Notes under the pieces: model-generated
What the model was told of the DNA's origin: nothing
Databases searched by the model: none
What the model saw: only the letters and a program-made list of their open reading frames with translations
Assembly (NCBI GenBank): GCA_034190875.2
Contig: CM067356.1
Span: 56,069,458-56,133,457 of the forward strand
Direction: 5' to 3'
Length of the DNA: 64,000 bases
Source: Urechis unicinctus
Taxonomy: Eukaryota > Annelida > Polychaeta > Xenopneusta > Urechidae
Part shown: positions 14,245-28,010 of the stretch, piece by piece
How positions within the stretch are numbered: the first letter of the stretch is position 1
Layout: every line of letters starts with the position of its first letter
Made by a program: the position numbers and the translations under genes

Positions 14245-16050
14245 ATCATGCGGACATACGAAACACGCATTCACTTCGTAATTTGCTTGTCAAGAAGAAG
14301 ATTCACTATCTGTTTTGAAAGCAGCGAATGGCTAGTGAGCACATGGCTAATGCGTATGGTGCATATTTACAGGATTAAGATAACAGTGAGTCTATTTACA
14401 CAGTTACAATGCATTATGAGCGCCCACTATCTCCTTATTAAACTTTTCTGCTGGGATCGGCCTCGTATGAATCAAGAAATCCATTTCTGCGCACGTTACA
14501 TTATAAATTTACTACCAAACAGACAATGATATATCAATATCACATTGCATCATGTAGATAGCGGCTGTATTCCTTCAGATACTCGGTTTATATATATAAT
14601 TGGCGCATACATCGCCAGAGGTGGCGCTTGTCGGATGTCAAACGCAGCGCTACAAATCAAGATAATATTTGATATAACGCATTATTCACGAAGTCAACAA
14701 TAGTAGTGAGGTAGCAGTCGTTACGGCGGTTAAGCGATGTTCTGGGTAGCGAAGCAGCATCTTGGATTCACTCAATAAAAGCATCAGCTCCTAAATAGCG
14801 ACAATAAGAAATAGAAAGCACAGCATTGAATAAACCCTGCCTAATATGATGACAATAGCGCAGACAAAAATAAGTAGATCAATGTGTCATTATGGTGACG
14901 ATGGACGTAAGATGATCTCGGACAGTCGTGTGTCCTACATTAAACAGAGAATATTCGACATTTTTTACACCGACCATCAAAGCGCATCCACGTATGTTCA
15001 AAACCAATTGCATTCGTCATGTTATCTGGTCTTGGAGAGCGGTGTATATACAAATATGAAATACGCAAGTACGTGTTCCTATCACATGTCCAACATATAT
15101 TTGTGACAGACTTCTAATAGCGTTCATGTACTGCACTTTCTTCCTCTAATTATGACAACTAGATGAATCCGGATGACACCTACATAAGTCTTGCCGTTTG
15201 CTAGCAGAGTCTGGCATCAACCCGAGCTGCAAACATGCGGACATGGCATACCTCAAATAGGCTTAGTGAGAGGTTTACTAATTGTTCCGTAATGTTCTGA
15301 TTGTAGCTAAGTAATAGGAATTTCACCATAACAGAAGCACGTACATTTGCTATCATCTAAAAGACGAGATTTGTATGCTTTTAAATAAATATCTTCATTG
15401 ACCTTGAGTTGGTAGGGTGATGTAATGCATATCGTGCTCTTTATGTAAGTGTCTCCGCGCCACTGATAACTCTGGAACATTGTAATTTTGACAGAGCATC
15501 CCTTAAGTGCTTTTGCACCACTTCACGGTTTGGGTTTACAGCACCCATTACTGCAGGAAGAGTGCGGACACTTCAGATCTTCTGGATGTCTTTCCGTCGA
15601 AAGCACTAGCCTCACCATCATTTTTTCTTTGCAAATACTGTTGCTACCGGTCCTCCTAATTCTTGTTGCTTTCAAGCCCGCGAAATGAAAATGAATACCA
15701 ATACTAACGGGACTTTAAACCCCGATTATGTTGGAACACGACCCTGTACTCTTCATGCGCCCAGATATTAACACTGGAATAGCCTGCATTTATTTCTGCT
15801 ACTTTTACTGCTGTATGCATCGTCTTTATATATCCATTAGCGAAAAAATATATATATAATTGAATGATCCAAGAGACGAATTTCATCTACGGTGTGGAAG
15901 GATGGATTCGACATGGTTCGCTAGCTAAGGTGTTGACTTGGTCTCGGAATTAACAGCTGCATATTATAAGCAGCATACAATTTAGGGGATGCTTTCTCGC
16001 TTGGTTTGGTAGGAAGTGATTATGTTGTTTGGATGGTCACATCGTTGTCA
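14245..16050 (+). repeat. Long interspersed repeat, copy 2
   Basis: This is the counterpart of 10140-12235 in the same orientation. It lacks the two extra blocks found there, so it is the better guide to the ancestral layout. Short frames such as 14846-15106 are not conserved between the copies, which argues against coding function. Confidence 0.75.
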
Positions 16051-16193
16051 ATGCCACAATCCGCTGTGTGATGATATCTGATCTCCTCACACAAAGTGAT
16101 GCGCTGTAAACGGTAAAAACTTTAATTGAGGCATGCATAACATCGATGCCCATTAGCGGCCGCAATGATTGATGCAGCTGGGACGAGACCACC

Positions 16194-16985
16194 TTGCGAA
16201 TCTAGTGTACAGGACAATTATTCTAGTTTACAATCAAATTTCAAAGTTTTTCTAAGTATTATATCAGTTGCCAATCTATCACAAGACATTATAACGGGGT
16301 TTAATTAAATTATGCGATTCCCAGGGGTAATTGGGGCTCTCGGTGGGACACATATTAGAAATTAGGCACCTGCACAATTCTGAATGCTATTGTAACCGTG
16401 AGAAATACCTTACTGAAATTTATAGCCGCGATTTTCGCTGTAATCGGACTGATATTTACATGGGGTGGAAGAGGTCAGTGAACGATGGGAAGGCACAACA
16501 TTTGACAAACAATCCACAATCCATTGGCCCTCACAACAGCCACATACTTGCCGACAAAGCATACAGACTCAAACCATATCTTATCATCCCTTTTCATAAT
16601 AGATACAATCTAACACCAGAACAAATGTAAGTCACAACATTACACTCATCTACCAGGGTTAAAACATCTATAGGTATATTAAAGGGAAGTTTTTCGAAAC
16701 TTTGTGTATGTAGATGATATACAATCGGTTGAAAACATAGGCAACAGTATATTCTCTGTTCGACGATAATGTTGAAGACACCTTCTTTCAAAGCTGTCTA
16801 TTTACACAGAAACGCAGCGGCTCTACGGTAAATGCGTATCAGCCAATTGCTAATACATTGACCAGGCGAGCAATTTAGCGGCGCATATAGCTGGGTAATT
16901 TAATCAATTACTGAAACACTTATCTGGTGCTGAACACATCAGATGCACTCGAGAGGTTCAGAGATAGCGTCAGGGACACTGGTAA
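16194..16985 (+). repeat. Left inverted arm with Harbinger remnant
   Basis: This segment is the near-identical reverse complement of 19475-20227. The left arm has a 41-base insertion at about 16206-16246 that the right arm lacks. Inner ends diverge at about 16985 and 19475, leaving a spacer of about 2.5 kb. The two arms carry the same transposase remnant, both reading toward the spacer. Confidence 0.88.
16262..16715 (+). pseudogene. PIF/Harbinger (HARBI1-like) transposase remnant
   Basis: The broken reading resembles the DDE nuclease domain of PIF/Harbinger transposases. Visible in order are an SQDIITGF segment, RFPGVIGALGGTHI (16315-16358), NSECYCNREKY, a KRSVND segment near 16475, ADKAYRLKPYLIIPF near 16551, and TRVKTSIGILKG near 16655. 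In active family members the first motif reads G-A-x-D-G-T-H, the second is a GSVHD-type block and the third an IER-type block. Here the first Asp is Gly, the second Asp is kept, and the Glu of the third block is not recognisable. A TAA interrupts the frame before the FPGVIG block, and frame changes follow GTHI and LTPEQ. The N-terminal HTH region and the Myb-like second protein of autonomous elements were not found. This is a dead element. Confidence 0.8.
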
Positions 16986-19474
16986 ATTACCACCTCACGC
17001 AGCGATCATTATAGGTTACCTGATGTTTTTAACCACATCATTTTGGCATCGGCTTGGACGTTTGTGTGAACCATTCAATGATTTCAATGTCTATCCTCAT
17101 AGGCTTACACATCTTGGTAATTACGTTGTGTGTACGCATGTATTTATTTATAGGTTCGTGGCCGATATGCCCATTTATTTTAAAAGAACAATAGTACCAG
17201 TTTTTCAGAGAACGTTAGCGCTTACTCGACATGCCAGTGTATCCTATTTATAAAAACATATATGACATCGCAGTTTACACCAAATAATGATTCGAAATAT
17301 TTCTATATATAGCGGACTACATCGAACAAACTTTACACAAGCATTAAATGCAATAGTGATGATTCTTAAATCGAATATTTCTATAAGCATATATTGGCAG
17401 CGCATTCGCTTTAAAAGCATTATGTCGTATGCCACAAGCGTCCTTATGGTGGACGTGTCAGACATAACGGTAAACCTGGTCGAATGAGAAGCTAGTCTAG
17501 TGCTCACATCAAGCTCAACCGGTATTCAGTGGGCATGCCCATTTCGATCAGTGGGAATCCCCATTTCGAGGGTTTTTGTTAGCAAATTGAAAACACGATG
17601 GAACGCCTTCCCAAGTTAACCTCATTTTTGTTAAAAAAAAAACCAGCCACAGCACTGATGTAGAGATACTGAATTATTCAGTGTTCTATCACAAACCTAT
17701 AGTGTATGCGCTGTGTTTTGCGTTGTCTTAAGCAATGAGGTTGATGGATGGATATTTTATTTCCTGTCTGGCGGCCAGTTAATGTCATCAATAACGTGAC
17801 AGGAATCCACAAGCCGGATGGCTAATGCGATATCATTGAGACAGACAGCCCACGAGAGTGGACCACAGTAACAGTGGTAAATTGGCTATAAACCATGATC
17901 GGACTTAATTGCCTCAGTCATATTGTGCAACATAAAAATAAGCCAATGTAGTTTATTCTGCCAGTGAATCACTCAGAGACATTCACTTCCGCTCCTACAG
18001 AGCATGGACACTCGCAAGCACGACGTTTGGAACTAAATATACGTCCAAAATCCAAACAATGCTCTTCAGTTCTATAATAACTATAGAAGTAAAGGGCATA
18101 AAATAGAAGTTTGCTTCTGGTGTGAATGACATTATTATTTGCAAGTATGGCTTTTTTTACGTTTAAGCTTGAAGGATATTATGTCTAATTGCAAATTAAA
18201 GTAACTAACCCAACACATAAGGTCGTAGCATATGCTGATCCAGGTGTCCACAACATCTGCTAATACAAAACACATGATGTGGTTGTGGTCGTGTCTTCAA
18301 TCGCGATCCTGCCCAGGTCGGGTAAATTAAATTTTCCCGTCGCAACCTGGCTCATTAAGTAGCCTCGCGAATCATTTATTTGTGGCGTTACCCCTAAAGG
18401 CATGCAAACTGCATAGGCTCGTTTGTAATCCGTGGAATGAGGGGGACATGTGCCCGGTAGCACCGTGTGTACAAATCAGTACGCGGTCCGTCATATTCCG
18501 GAAGCAAACAAACCCGCATGCCCTATTGTAGCGTAAGATGCAATTAGTCACAGGAATGTCATGATTAGGGCATTTCAACTCACGTCGAAAACTATGATAA
18601 CAGCTATTTGTTCACATTGCAATGTGGCTTTGTAACTGCATCTACCGAAACTATGGTAATCAAATTAATGGAAAACACTCGTCAGTGTTGTCAAAGATAG
18701 CTGCTGGCTGACAATATTGTCTGAATGTGCAATTAAAACGACTACCCCTCTCTTGTTGAACATATATCTATTAATGGGCATAAGCTTTGTTGCGGCATAT
18801 CTTCGTTACTATGCGTTACAAAGGGTCATCATAAGTTTATGAAACGTATTGTTAGCGCATGATTTGATTTAGTGACGAATTCCGTACATACGACAAGAAA
18901 CACAATTCTTGTGTTTGTTGTTAAACTACAGAAGTTGTGGGCACTTACAGCAGGAAACATGGAATACATTGATCCTGGTTGTTATCTGTGCTGATGATGT
19001 ATAGGAGTGATTGAGAAACAACGTGTTCATCACGGCCGGCTTGTTGAGGTAGCCGATATTTCCAGTGCGAAATAGGTAGAGCTGTTAGCCCAGATGCTGC
19101 TACTCTGCTTCCGTGTATTAGTGTGAAATTGTCTGAGAATCTTTGTATTTCTTTAAATGCATTATAAATCATGGATACGTGGAATCTGAGTACACAGACA
19201 GCAGTGGTTATGCCCAGTGCTGTAGCTGTATCCGAAGCATCAGGCAGCATTGGTAGAGCCCTGACATTGTATCATGCGCATGCGCATGTGTGTGTTTATA
19301 TGAAGGTGTGCGCGTGTCTGATGTGGTCGGTGTTGTGACATGTTTATCTGAGTGTATCTGAGTGTGTGCGTGTGTGTGCGTGTGTGTATGTGTGTGTGTT
19401 GTTCCATTAATGATCCTACTAATTAATTACCCGAAATGTAATGATCTATTAATGGGCTCACCTATTGCGTCGGA
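16986..19474. other. Spacer between inverted Harbinger arms
   Basis: About 2.5 kb without a supported gene. A 22-base unit is repeated twice at 17527-17569 (CAGTGGG...CCCATTTCGA). A TG-rich microsatellite lies at about 19330-19403. Frames at 16927-17253 (plus) and 18945-19250 (minus) exceed 100 codons but show no known domain; the first begins inside the inverted arm. They could be remnants of element-encoded proteins, but I cannot support that. Confidence 0.45.
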
Positions 19475-20227
19475 TTACCAGTGTCCTGACACTATCTCTG
19501 AACCTCTCGAGTGCATCTGATGTTTTCAGCACCAGATAAGTGTTTCAGTAATTGATTAAATTACCCAGCTATATGCGCCGCTAAATTGCTCGCCTGGTCA
19601 ATGTATTAGCTCAGTGGCTGATACGTATTTACCGTAGAGCCGCTGCGTTATCTGTGTAAATAGACAGCTTTGAAAGAAGGTGTCTTCAACATTATCGTCG
19701 AACAGAGAATATACTGTTGCCTATGTTTTCAACCGATTATATATCATCTACATAGACAAAGTTACGAAAAACTTTCCTTTAATATACCTATAGATGTTTT
19801 AACCCTGGTAGATGAGTGTAATGTTTTGACTTACATTTGTTCTGGTGTTAGATTGTATCTATTATGAAAAGGGATGATAAGATATGGTTTGAGTCTGTAT
19901 GCTTTGTCTGCAAGTATGTGGCTGTTGTGAGGGCCAATGGATTGTGGATTGTTTGTCAACTGTTGTGCCTTCGCATTGTTCACTGACCTCTTCCACCCTA
20001 TGTAAATTTCAGTCCGATTACAGCAAAAATCGCGGCTATAAATTACACTAAGGTATTCCTAACGGTTACAATAGCATTCAGAATTGTGCAGGTGCCTAAT
20101 TTCTAATATGTGTCCCACCGAGAGCCCCAATTACCCCTGGGAATCGCATAATTTACTTAAACCCAGTTATAATTTCTTGTGATAGATGGGCAACTGATAT
20201 ATTACTTAGAAAAACTAGATTCGCAAA
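19475..20227 (-). repeat. Right inverted arm with Harbinger remnant
   Basis: Reverse-complement partner of 16194-16985, differing by scattered substitutions and the 41-base insertion in the left arm. Its outer end lies only about 85 bases before the tandem duplication that starts at 20313. Confidence 0.88.
19750..20205 (-). pseudogene. PIF/Harbinger transposase remnant, second copy
   Basis: The minus strand reads the same remnant as 16262-16715. The FPGVIGALGGTHI block is at about 20147-20107 and the LKPYLIIPF block near 19880. It shares the Asp-to-Gly change in the first catalytic motif, the stop before the FPGVIG block (TAA, with FK in place of FN beforehand) and the later frame breaks. 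The shared lesions show that both arms descend from one already inactive copy. Confidence 0.8.
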
Positions 20228-20312
20228 CTCCAAACCTTTCTGCAATCTGCCTGCAACAGAAAAAAATGTCAAAATGTTAAAGACAACACATTATAATCAC
20301 TGTCTGTTTTAA

Positions 20313-23300
20313 GTTTAATTAAAGAAATAAATGCACTTTTATACAACAAACGTTGACAGTTTTTTTTTAATTCAACAAAACTGATTAGTTTATGTTTAAT
20401 TAAACTTATAAACGGCGAGACAACATGTCGTCTTTATGAAGTACTATGGCGAGCATGAGAAGAATATCACGTCCGATGGGACAGTGCTTTTCTTAGGACG
20501 TGTTCTAACTTTCTCTCAGTACGGCGTAGATAGATCAGAATAGAACTACATTGATTGGCGTTGGCCGTTAACATGGGTTTAGGCGAATGTTATGTGATGA
20601 CTTGGTTTGTATTCATCGTGAATTACCACTGCGATATGCTTACCCTGTGAGAGATCATACTCGTCAAAATCTCCCTTGAATGATGGCATATGCAATGCTG
20701 ATTGCATATATTGTCTCTAAGAAGGCGCTTATATGGCAAATATGTTCCAACGGCATGCATTATTTTATTGATTTATTAAAATAAATATCTCGAATAAAAG
20801 AAAAATTGTTTGTTGACCGGCATGATGCTGTCTATTATTGGAAATATAACAGCCTTTCTCATTGTCATTTCTGTCATTAAACCATGTTAAATGCATTTAT
20901 CATGCACAACTTACGGCAAGCTGCTCTGCAATAAAAAAAATCCTCTCCGACCGACCTCTGTGTCGGGAAAAACGTATATCATGATGTATACACGGTGAGA
21001 ATCCGATAGGGCGGAAAAGGAGTCCAGCAACAACAACCCTTATGTTACTTTATTTGCATTTTTCTCAATTTGCATTCGACTAATATATTAGTAGCTGTTA
21101 AAAGCGATGTTAGGCAATAAAATATACTTCGATTTGTATCTATCATCGGATTGAAATGACGGACTTAAGGATGCTTGCGCTGTTGAATGAGCAGTATACG
21201 AATGTGTACTCGAGACGAAAGGTCAAGAACGATTAAAAAATGAACGCTTACGGCGCACAACATCCACATCGATCCCACGTGGTTAAACAGACACTGCATT
21301 AATCAAACACTCCGATTTATGTCCTCGCTCCCGCAACGGGTACATAATCTAATTAACGTAGGGCTGACATATCCCCCACACCACCCACACCACCCACTTT
21401 GGTATTGTGACGTCCGCAGAGGGCATTGACGTCAGGGATCATTTACATCGATCCATTCCGGGCGTATGGCTTGAATTAATGACATATTACAGTAAATACG
21501 GCTCTTATAACTGCGGTGCATATTCCGCGGACATTGTTATGCCGGTTATTTGCTCGGTGCTGTGTGTACAGACATATGGGATAAGCACTTCAGTCTTAAC
21601 ACATCTACGTAAATCTCATCACCATGATTTCTTTTTAAATAGGCTTTTTACCATTCAATGCGGCCTGACAAAGATGGCTAATGGCACCTTCGATAGGACG
21701 AAATTTCCTACTGATAGAGCCCGGCCCAAGGCGATAACGTGCATTTGTGTTCAACGCCCATCCTTTGTCGAAATATAAATGCATTTCAATAACGCTTATT
21801 TCATTACGGCATTAATATGGGCATTCAATGCCAAACAGCTTCCATAATAAAGCGTGTCCTCATAGTGCGAATGCCATCCCTCATGTGACATTCAGTGGAA
21901 TGGGTTTTACTTGTTTTCCCGATAGCTACGCACCAGTAACATCTGTTATTCCTTTGTTGTCGCTGAGGGTTTGTCGTTTTCAAGCTATACTTCCATTTGC
22001 TTTCAATCAAAGTATGTGCAACCTATTACATGATTGACAAGCTACTTATTGGCAAACTTAGGTTAGTGCGATTGCTCTTTAACTCTCCGTAGGCGTAGGA
22101 CTAATTCTATTTTCGCATTAAAGCATTCGTATTTGGAGATTATCCTTCGTAGTTTAACTCCGCCCACTTCCACATCTTATTCAGAATGTGGACAGGATTA
22201 GATTTCGGCTTGGTTAATGCTATTCAAAGCACTACCCAAATAGCTTGCGTTTAATTAAAGAAATAAATGCACTTTTATTTTACAAACGTTGACAGTTTTT
22301 TTTTTAATTCAACAAAACTGATTAGTTTATGTTTAATTAAACTTATAAACGACGAGACAACATGACGTCTTTATGAAGTACTATGGCGAGAATGAGTAGA
22401 ATATCCCGACCGATGGGACAGTGCTTTTCTTAAGACGTGTTCTAACTTTCTCTCAGTACGGCGTAGAGAGATCACAATAGAACTACATTGATTGGCGTTG
22501 GCCGTTTACATGGGTTTAGGCGAATGTTATGTGATGACTTGGTTTGTATTCATCGTGAATTACCACTGCGATATGCTTACCCTGTGAGAGATCATACTCG
22601 TCAAAATCTCCCTTGAATGATGGCATATGCAATGCTGATTGCATATATTGTCTCTAAGAAGGCGCTAATATGGAAAATATGTTCCAACGGCATGCATAAT
22701 TTTATTGATTTATTAAAATAAATATCTTGAATAAAGGAAAATTGTTTGTTGACCGGCATGATGCTGTCTATTACTGGGAATATAACAGCCTTTTCTCACT
22801 GTCATTTCTGTCACTAAACCATGTTGAATGCATTTATCATGCTCAACTTACTGCAAGCTGCTCGGCAATAAAAAAACACCCTCTCCGACCGACCTCTGTG
22901 TCGGGACAACGTATATCATGATGTATACACGGTGAGAATCCGATAGGGCGGAAAAGGAGGCCAGCAGCAACAACCCTTATGTTACTTTATTTGCATTTTT
23001 CTCAATTTGCATTCGACTAATATATTAGTAGCTGTTAAAAGCGATGTTAGGCAATAAAATATACTTCGATTTGTATCTATCATCGGATTGAAATGACGGA
23101 CTTAAGGATGCTTGCGCTGTTGAATGAGCAGTATACGAATGTGTACTCGAGACGAAAGGTCAAGAACGATTAAAAAATGAACGCTTACCGCGCACAACAT
23201 CCACATCGATCCCACGTGGTTAAACAGACACTGCATTAATCAAACACTCCGATTTATGTCCTCGCTCCCGCAACGGGTACATAATCTAATTAACGTAGGG

Positions 23301-24254
23301 CTGACATATCCCCCACACCACCCACACCACCCACTTTGGTATTGTGACGTCCGCAGAGGGCATTGACGTCAGGGATCATTTACATCGATCCATTCCGGGC
23401 GTATGGCTTGAATTAATGACATATTACAGTAAATACGGCTCTTATAACTGCGGTGCATATTCCGCGGACTGTGATCAGAATGGTTTGCAAGGTAAACCGT
23501 AGAGTTGATGTACTCGGCCAGGCGCGGCAAATAATGTATTGTTATGCCGGTTATTTGCTCGGTGCTGTGTGTACAGACATATGGGATAAGCACTTCAGTC
23601 TTAACACATCTACGTAAATCTCATCACCATGATTTCTTTTTAAATAGGCTTTTTACCATTCAATGCGGCCTGACAAAGATGGCTAATGGCACCTTCGATA
23701 GGACGAAATTTCCTACTGATAGAGCCCGGCCCAAGGCGATAACGTGCATTTGTGTTCAACGCCCATCCTTTGTCGAAATATAAATGCATTTCAATAACGC
23801 TTATTTCATTACGGCATTAATATGGGCATTCAATGCCAAACAGCTTCCATAATAAAGCGTGTCCTCATAGTGCGAATGCCATCCCTCATGTGACATTCAG
23901 TGGAATGGGTTTTACTTGTTTTCCCGATAGCTACGCACCAGTAACATCTGTTATTCCTTTGTTGTCGCTGAGGGTTTGTCGTTTTCAAGCTATACTTCCA
24001 TTTGCTTTCAATCAAAGTATGTGCAACCTATTACATGATTGACAAGCTACTTATTGGCAAACTTAGGTTAGTGCGATTGCTCTTTAACTCTCCGTAGGCG
24101 TAGGACTAATTCTATTTTCGCATTAAAGCATTCGTATTTGGAGATTATCCTTCGTAGTTTAACTCCGCCCACTTCCACATCTTATTCAGAATGTGGACAG
24201 GATTAGATTTCGGCTTGGTTAATGCTATTCAAAGCACTACCCAAATAGCTTGCG
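20313..24254 (+). repeat. Tandem duplication, ~1.94 and ~2.0 kb units
   Basis: Unit A is 20313-22248 and unit B 22249-24254, head to tail. Both start GTTTAATTAAAGAAATAAAT and end CAAATAGCTTGC. They are nearly identical, with few substitutions. Unit B carries a 68-base segment at 23470-23537 that is absent from A at 21530/21531. The short frames at 21407, 21825, 21828, 23544, 23830 and 23833 are simply the same repeat DNA read twice. I find no domain in them and do not call them genes. Shorter remnants of the unit recur at 26.2-28.0 kb. Confidence 0.92.
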
Positions 24255-26189
24255 TGTATTCCATTTTTGGAATATATACACCGAGGACAAAAATCAATGA
24301 CAGCTGCTGATGCACATACCAAGCTCACGTTCTCATTTATTAAGAAGGTTGAAAACATAAGGTTTTATTTGTTATGCTTGATGAAACGCATTTATCAAGT
24401 CAGCGTGGGAATCAAGCTAGCCACAGCTCTAATGTAGGTGTACTGTTTTAGTCGGTTTTCCTTTACTAAGATAAAATATCCTGCTAATATAATTACTAGA
24501 CAGTTGAGACATTTTATGAGCAATTAAAGTGCTCACCTATTGTGAAGTACTTAGAGTGTCGTTGACACCACCCAAAAGCTTGTCGATTGCAACTACTGTG
24601 TGATAGCTACATATACCCCTTATCGACAATGATGCTGCGAGAGACTGGTGTTCCAGTATTAGATTAAATTACGTAGCTGTAAAGACCCTTTTGATAGCAC
24701 GCACGGTCAATGTATTGCTGAATGAATTATACGTATTTACTATAGAGCCGTTTGCAATGATCGACAGCTTTGTAAGAAGGTGTCTTTCAAATATCATCAT
24801 TGAACATACTCCGCGTGCGCAATCACAAACACAATTAGTCAAGATGGTTGCTATGCGATTACACCTTCTTTCGGATTATATACAAAAGTCATCCTTCGGG
24901 ACCTCTGAGATTTATCAACCTATGGTGTGCTGTGTTACGTAATTTAATTATTGTGATACAGACGTGATACGTGTCTGACGTGATATTAGTATCATTCACA
25001 ATTGAACAACTTCTGGTTCAATTAGAATTTTAGCTTGTTATATGTCATGTCGAAGAGGATCATAGCAGTAGATGATTTTCGATTTTTATGACGCTTACGC
25101 AGATATGTACTTTACTTCCCCTCCATTCTGTGTCTAGTTATTTTGTTCTTACTCACCTGTAATTTCCCACAGGCATACGAGTCGGATATGGTCTGTTCTT
25201 CTCCTCAAGGCTGTCGAGTGCTCTCAATAACTGAGGATTCAAATCACCAGGCTTGATCGAGTAGTGAAAAACATAAGAAAAGTGTAAGCTAGGTTATCCA
25301 AACAACAGTTTTTACACAAGCTATACTCGTTAGACTACTGCCGTATGATCTCAGAATAAGCATTATATTGTGTGACTGCCGAAATATAAAACGTTTCGTT
25401 GATACAAGCACGCGCTGTAAACTGGCATATTTGGAATAGGAAAACGGTTAACGTTTCAAATGGTTGTGTTTTTCACTATTTGCGCATGGTTTGGGTCAAG
25501 GGCTAATCTTTAGTTTGGCCAACAACAGATACCAATATCCTCGAAAAGACCCTGCAATCAATATGCCACTTTGTGGATTGCACTTCGTTAAGTGCTGCAG
25601 ATATAGAGTTATGTTTCATGCGAATAATGTCATGGTCTATTTCATTGATGGTTAGATGTTGACAAAAAGGCTCCATAACCCTTCCAATGTACAATTCAGT
25701 TAAACTATCATATGGGCTGGCAGCTAGGATGTAGCAACCATGCGCAAGGTGTTAATGGTGCGTTTGATAAGAAATATATGTACATATTTGTATTTATAGC
25801 TACATCATTAAAACATATTTCTGAGAGACATTCCTTGATATTGTCGTTTGTTGAAATTATAAATTGAACACTAGCGTGCCATAATGCAATTGGCAAAATG
25901 CAGTTAAGACGACGCTGCTTGGTTAATAAAGCCTCGCTCTCTGTGTGAGCTTTAGAAATTTACAGTGTGCTTTTCCTCTAACATGGTCTGGCAATAGCGA
26001 ATTCTTAAAATGCAAAAATCTCACGGTATCATGTTGCTATTTGTCTGGTTCGAGCACGATCATACACAATTGTATGGCTCCTGGTTGTCAGTGTCCGTAA
26101 GAGTCTGAACCCATATACAGTGCTGTTTGAACCAAACTTGTGAAATGCAAACCACCTTAAGGATAGAGTAGCGATACTCTTTGTGTTGT
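24255..26189. other. Repeat fragments, no gene
   Basis: Bases 24480-24800 resemble, with much divergence, the flank of the Harbinger arm at 19437-19700: both carry GCTCACCTATTG, GGTCAATGTATT, ATACGTATTTAC and AGAAGGTGTCTT. The rest, to 26189, has no recognisable feature. Confidence 0.5.
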
Positions 26190-28010
26190 ATTTTGAACGA
26201 CATGTCGTCTCTATAAACATCTATAGCGACCAGGTAGGGAGGTGTAATAAATGTGTAGAACATCACATCCGAAAGGAAAGTGTTTTGTGTTTTTCGTAAC
26301 GTTTTCGCAATGCAGCGTAGACAGAAGAGAATTGAATGACATGGGCGAAGGCGAGTATTAAGCGATGACTGTGGCTATCTCTGGAGCGGTGAGAGTTGCC
26401 TCAATATTCAACACCAATAAGTTATTCGTTCCAGCTACAATAGGAGTGACGCATCAAAACACTGCCAAGGTATAAGAGATCATACTGATCGCCTTTGAAT
26501 GATGGCATATGAAATTTTGTTTGAATTTATTGTCTCTTACAAGGCGCTTATAAGGAAAATATGATGCATCGAAATATATAATTTCATGGATTTATTCAAA
26601 TAATTGACATATATGAATCGACACTGTGTTATTTAACCGGTACTGTGCTGTCAATTGTTTGAAATAAAGATACCTTTTTTACCGGTCGTTTCTGCAAACT
26701 AAACCATGTTGAATGCAATTCCAATGCTGCAGGTTGCTTTGCAATGACAATTGTGCACTCGACATCTGCGCCGGCAATACACATGTCCTGCTGTATGCGC
26801 AGTGCTAGATCAGAATTTAGCAACAGCAACCCTTGTTTTCCTTCCTTCTCAAGTTGCAGACTGTCATATCATCAATAACTGTTTAAAGCGATGTTAGGCA
26901 CTGATATATACTGTGATTTGTAGCTATAATCGTGTTGAAATGATGTGTTAGTAACATAACGATAGCTGTGTCAGCTTTATACCTCGCCTAAATTTATTCT
27001 TATGTAACATTCGTTGGTATTAACCAGAAAATACTTCACAATATCTTGATATTTGAGGTTACATCTTGACTAGTTAATACTAACGCTGTTATGAGCAGCA
27101 ACAAAAGTAGAACTCAAGACGAAAGGTAAAGACAGAGTTAGAAATAAAGGCTAATTAAACACAGCACCCGCACCTATTCCACGTGATTAATTTGACACTG
27201 CATGAATCAACGTCTCCTGTACATGTCCTCGCTCAGGTAACGGGTAGATAATCCGATTAAAATAGGGCTGACATATCCCCCACCCGCTATGATATTGTAC
27301 GTTCAGTAGGCAGCATTAACGTCAGTGAAACAATTACATCGATCCATTCCTGGTGTACGGCTAGAATTGATAAGCAGAGAAGCGATTGTATCTTAGTTGC
27401 TGTGGCAATTAATACCTATGGGTGAACCCTAAAACTTCTATATCATTCGGTAATATCAACGGCGAAAATTGTCTAGACGAGAATCATTTTGTACAGGAAA
27501 TATCCTCCCATAATTATATCCTCCCAAGTGACGCACTCGAATCGAGATATTTATACCGGATGTTTTAGATAATGCGAGACACAGCTGCGCTATTGTGGTA
27601 CGCATATAAACATACTTTAATGTTCTGTAGACAGAAAAACACACAATAGAGCTATTTACACCATGAGTTGCATATTTAATGGTAAATGACAATAAAATCG
27701 CTCTTGGGCACAAACGTGCTCCAGTTGACACACAAAGAAGGAGATGCGGCCATTTATATAGGCCTTATTATCATTGACAAATCAAGGGTTGCAACGATTT
27801 CAACAGATGTATTTCGGTTATAATGCCTGAAACGTTTCCCATCAACAACAATGGACAGTAGCCTGTATGCGGATTCATGGCGCTGGGGGTCTATTTGCAT
27901 TACATGATGACATGAAGATGACCGCATCCATGATATCTGCCAATCATTATTGAACTCAGCATGAACCATTTCCGTCGCAAATAAAGCAAGCATTGTCAAA
28001 ACACCACGAG
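26190..28010 (+). repeat. Diverged third copy of the tandem-unit repeat
   Basis: Blocks match 20400-21490 in order: TCACATCCGA/TCACGTCCGA, GATGGCATATG, TTATTGTCTCT, AAGGCGCTTATA, AGCGATGTTAGGCA, GGGCTGACATATCCCCCA, and ACATCGATCCATTCC. Downstream, 27785-28000 matches 56635-56810 and 43605-43780 instead (TTCAACAGATGT...CCCATCAAC...ATTCATGG). This copy therefore links the tandem units with the members at 43 and 56 kb. The minus-strand frame 27754-28125 lies within it and shows no domain. Confidence 0.7.

Noticed and set aside
21407..21778. 123-codon frame in tandem unit A
   Set aside because: In unit B it is broken by the 68-base block, and in the third copy it is not preserved. It looks like repeat DNA without coding constraint.
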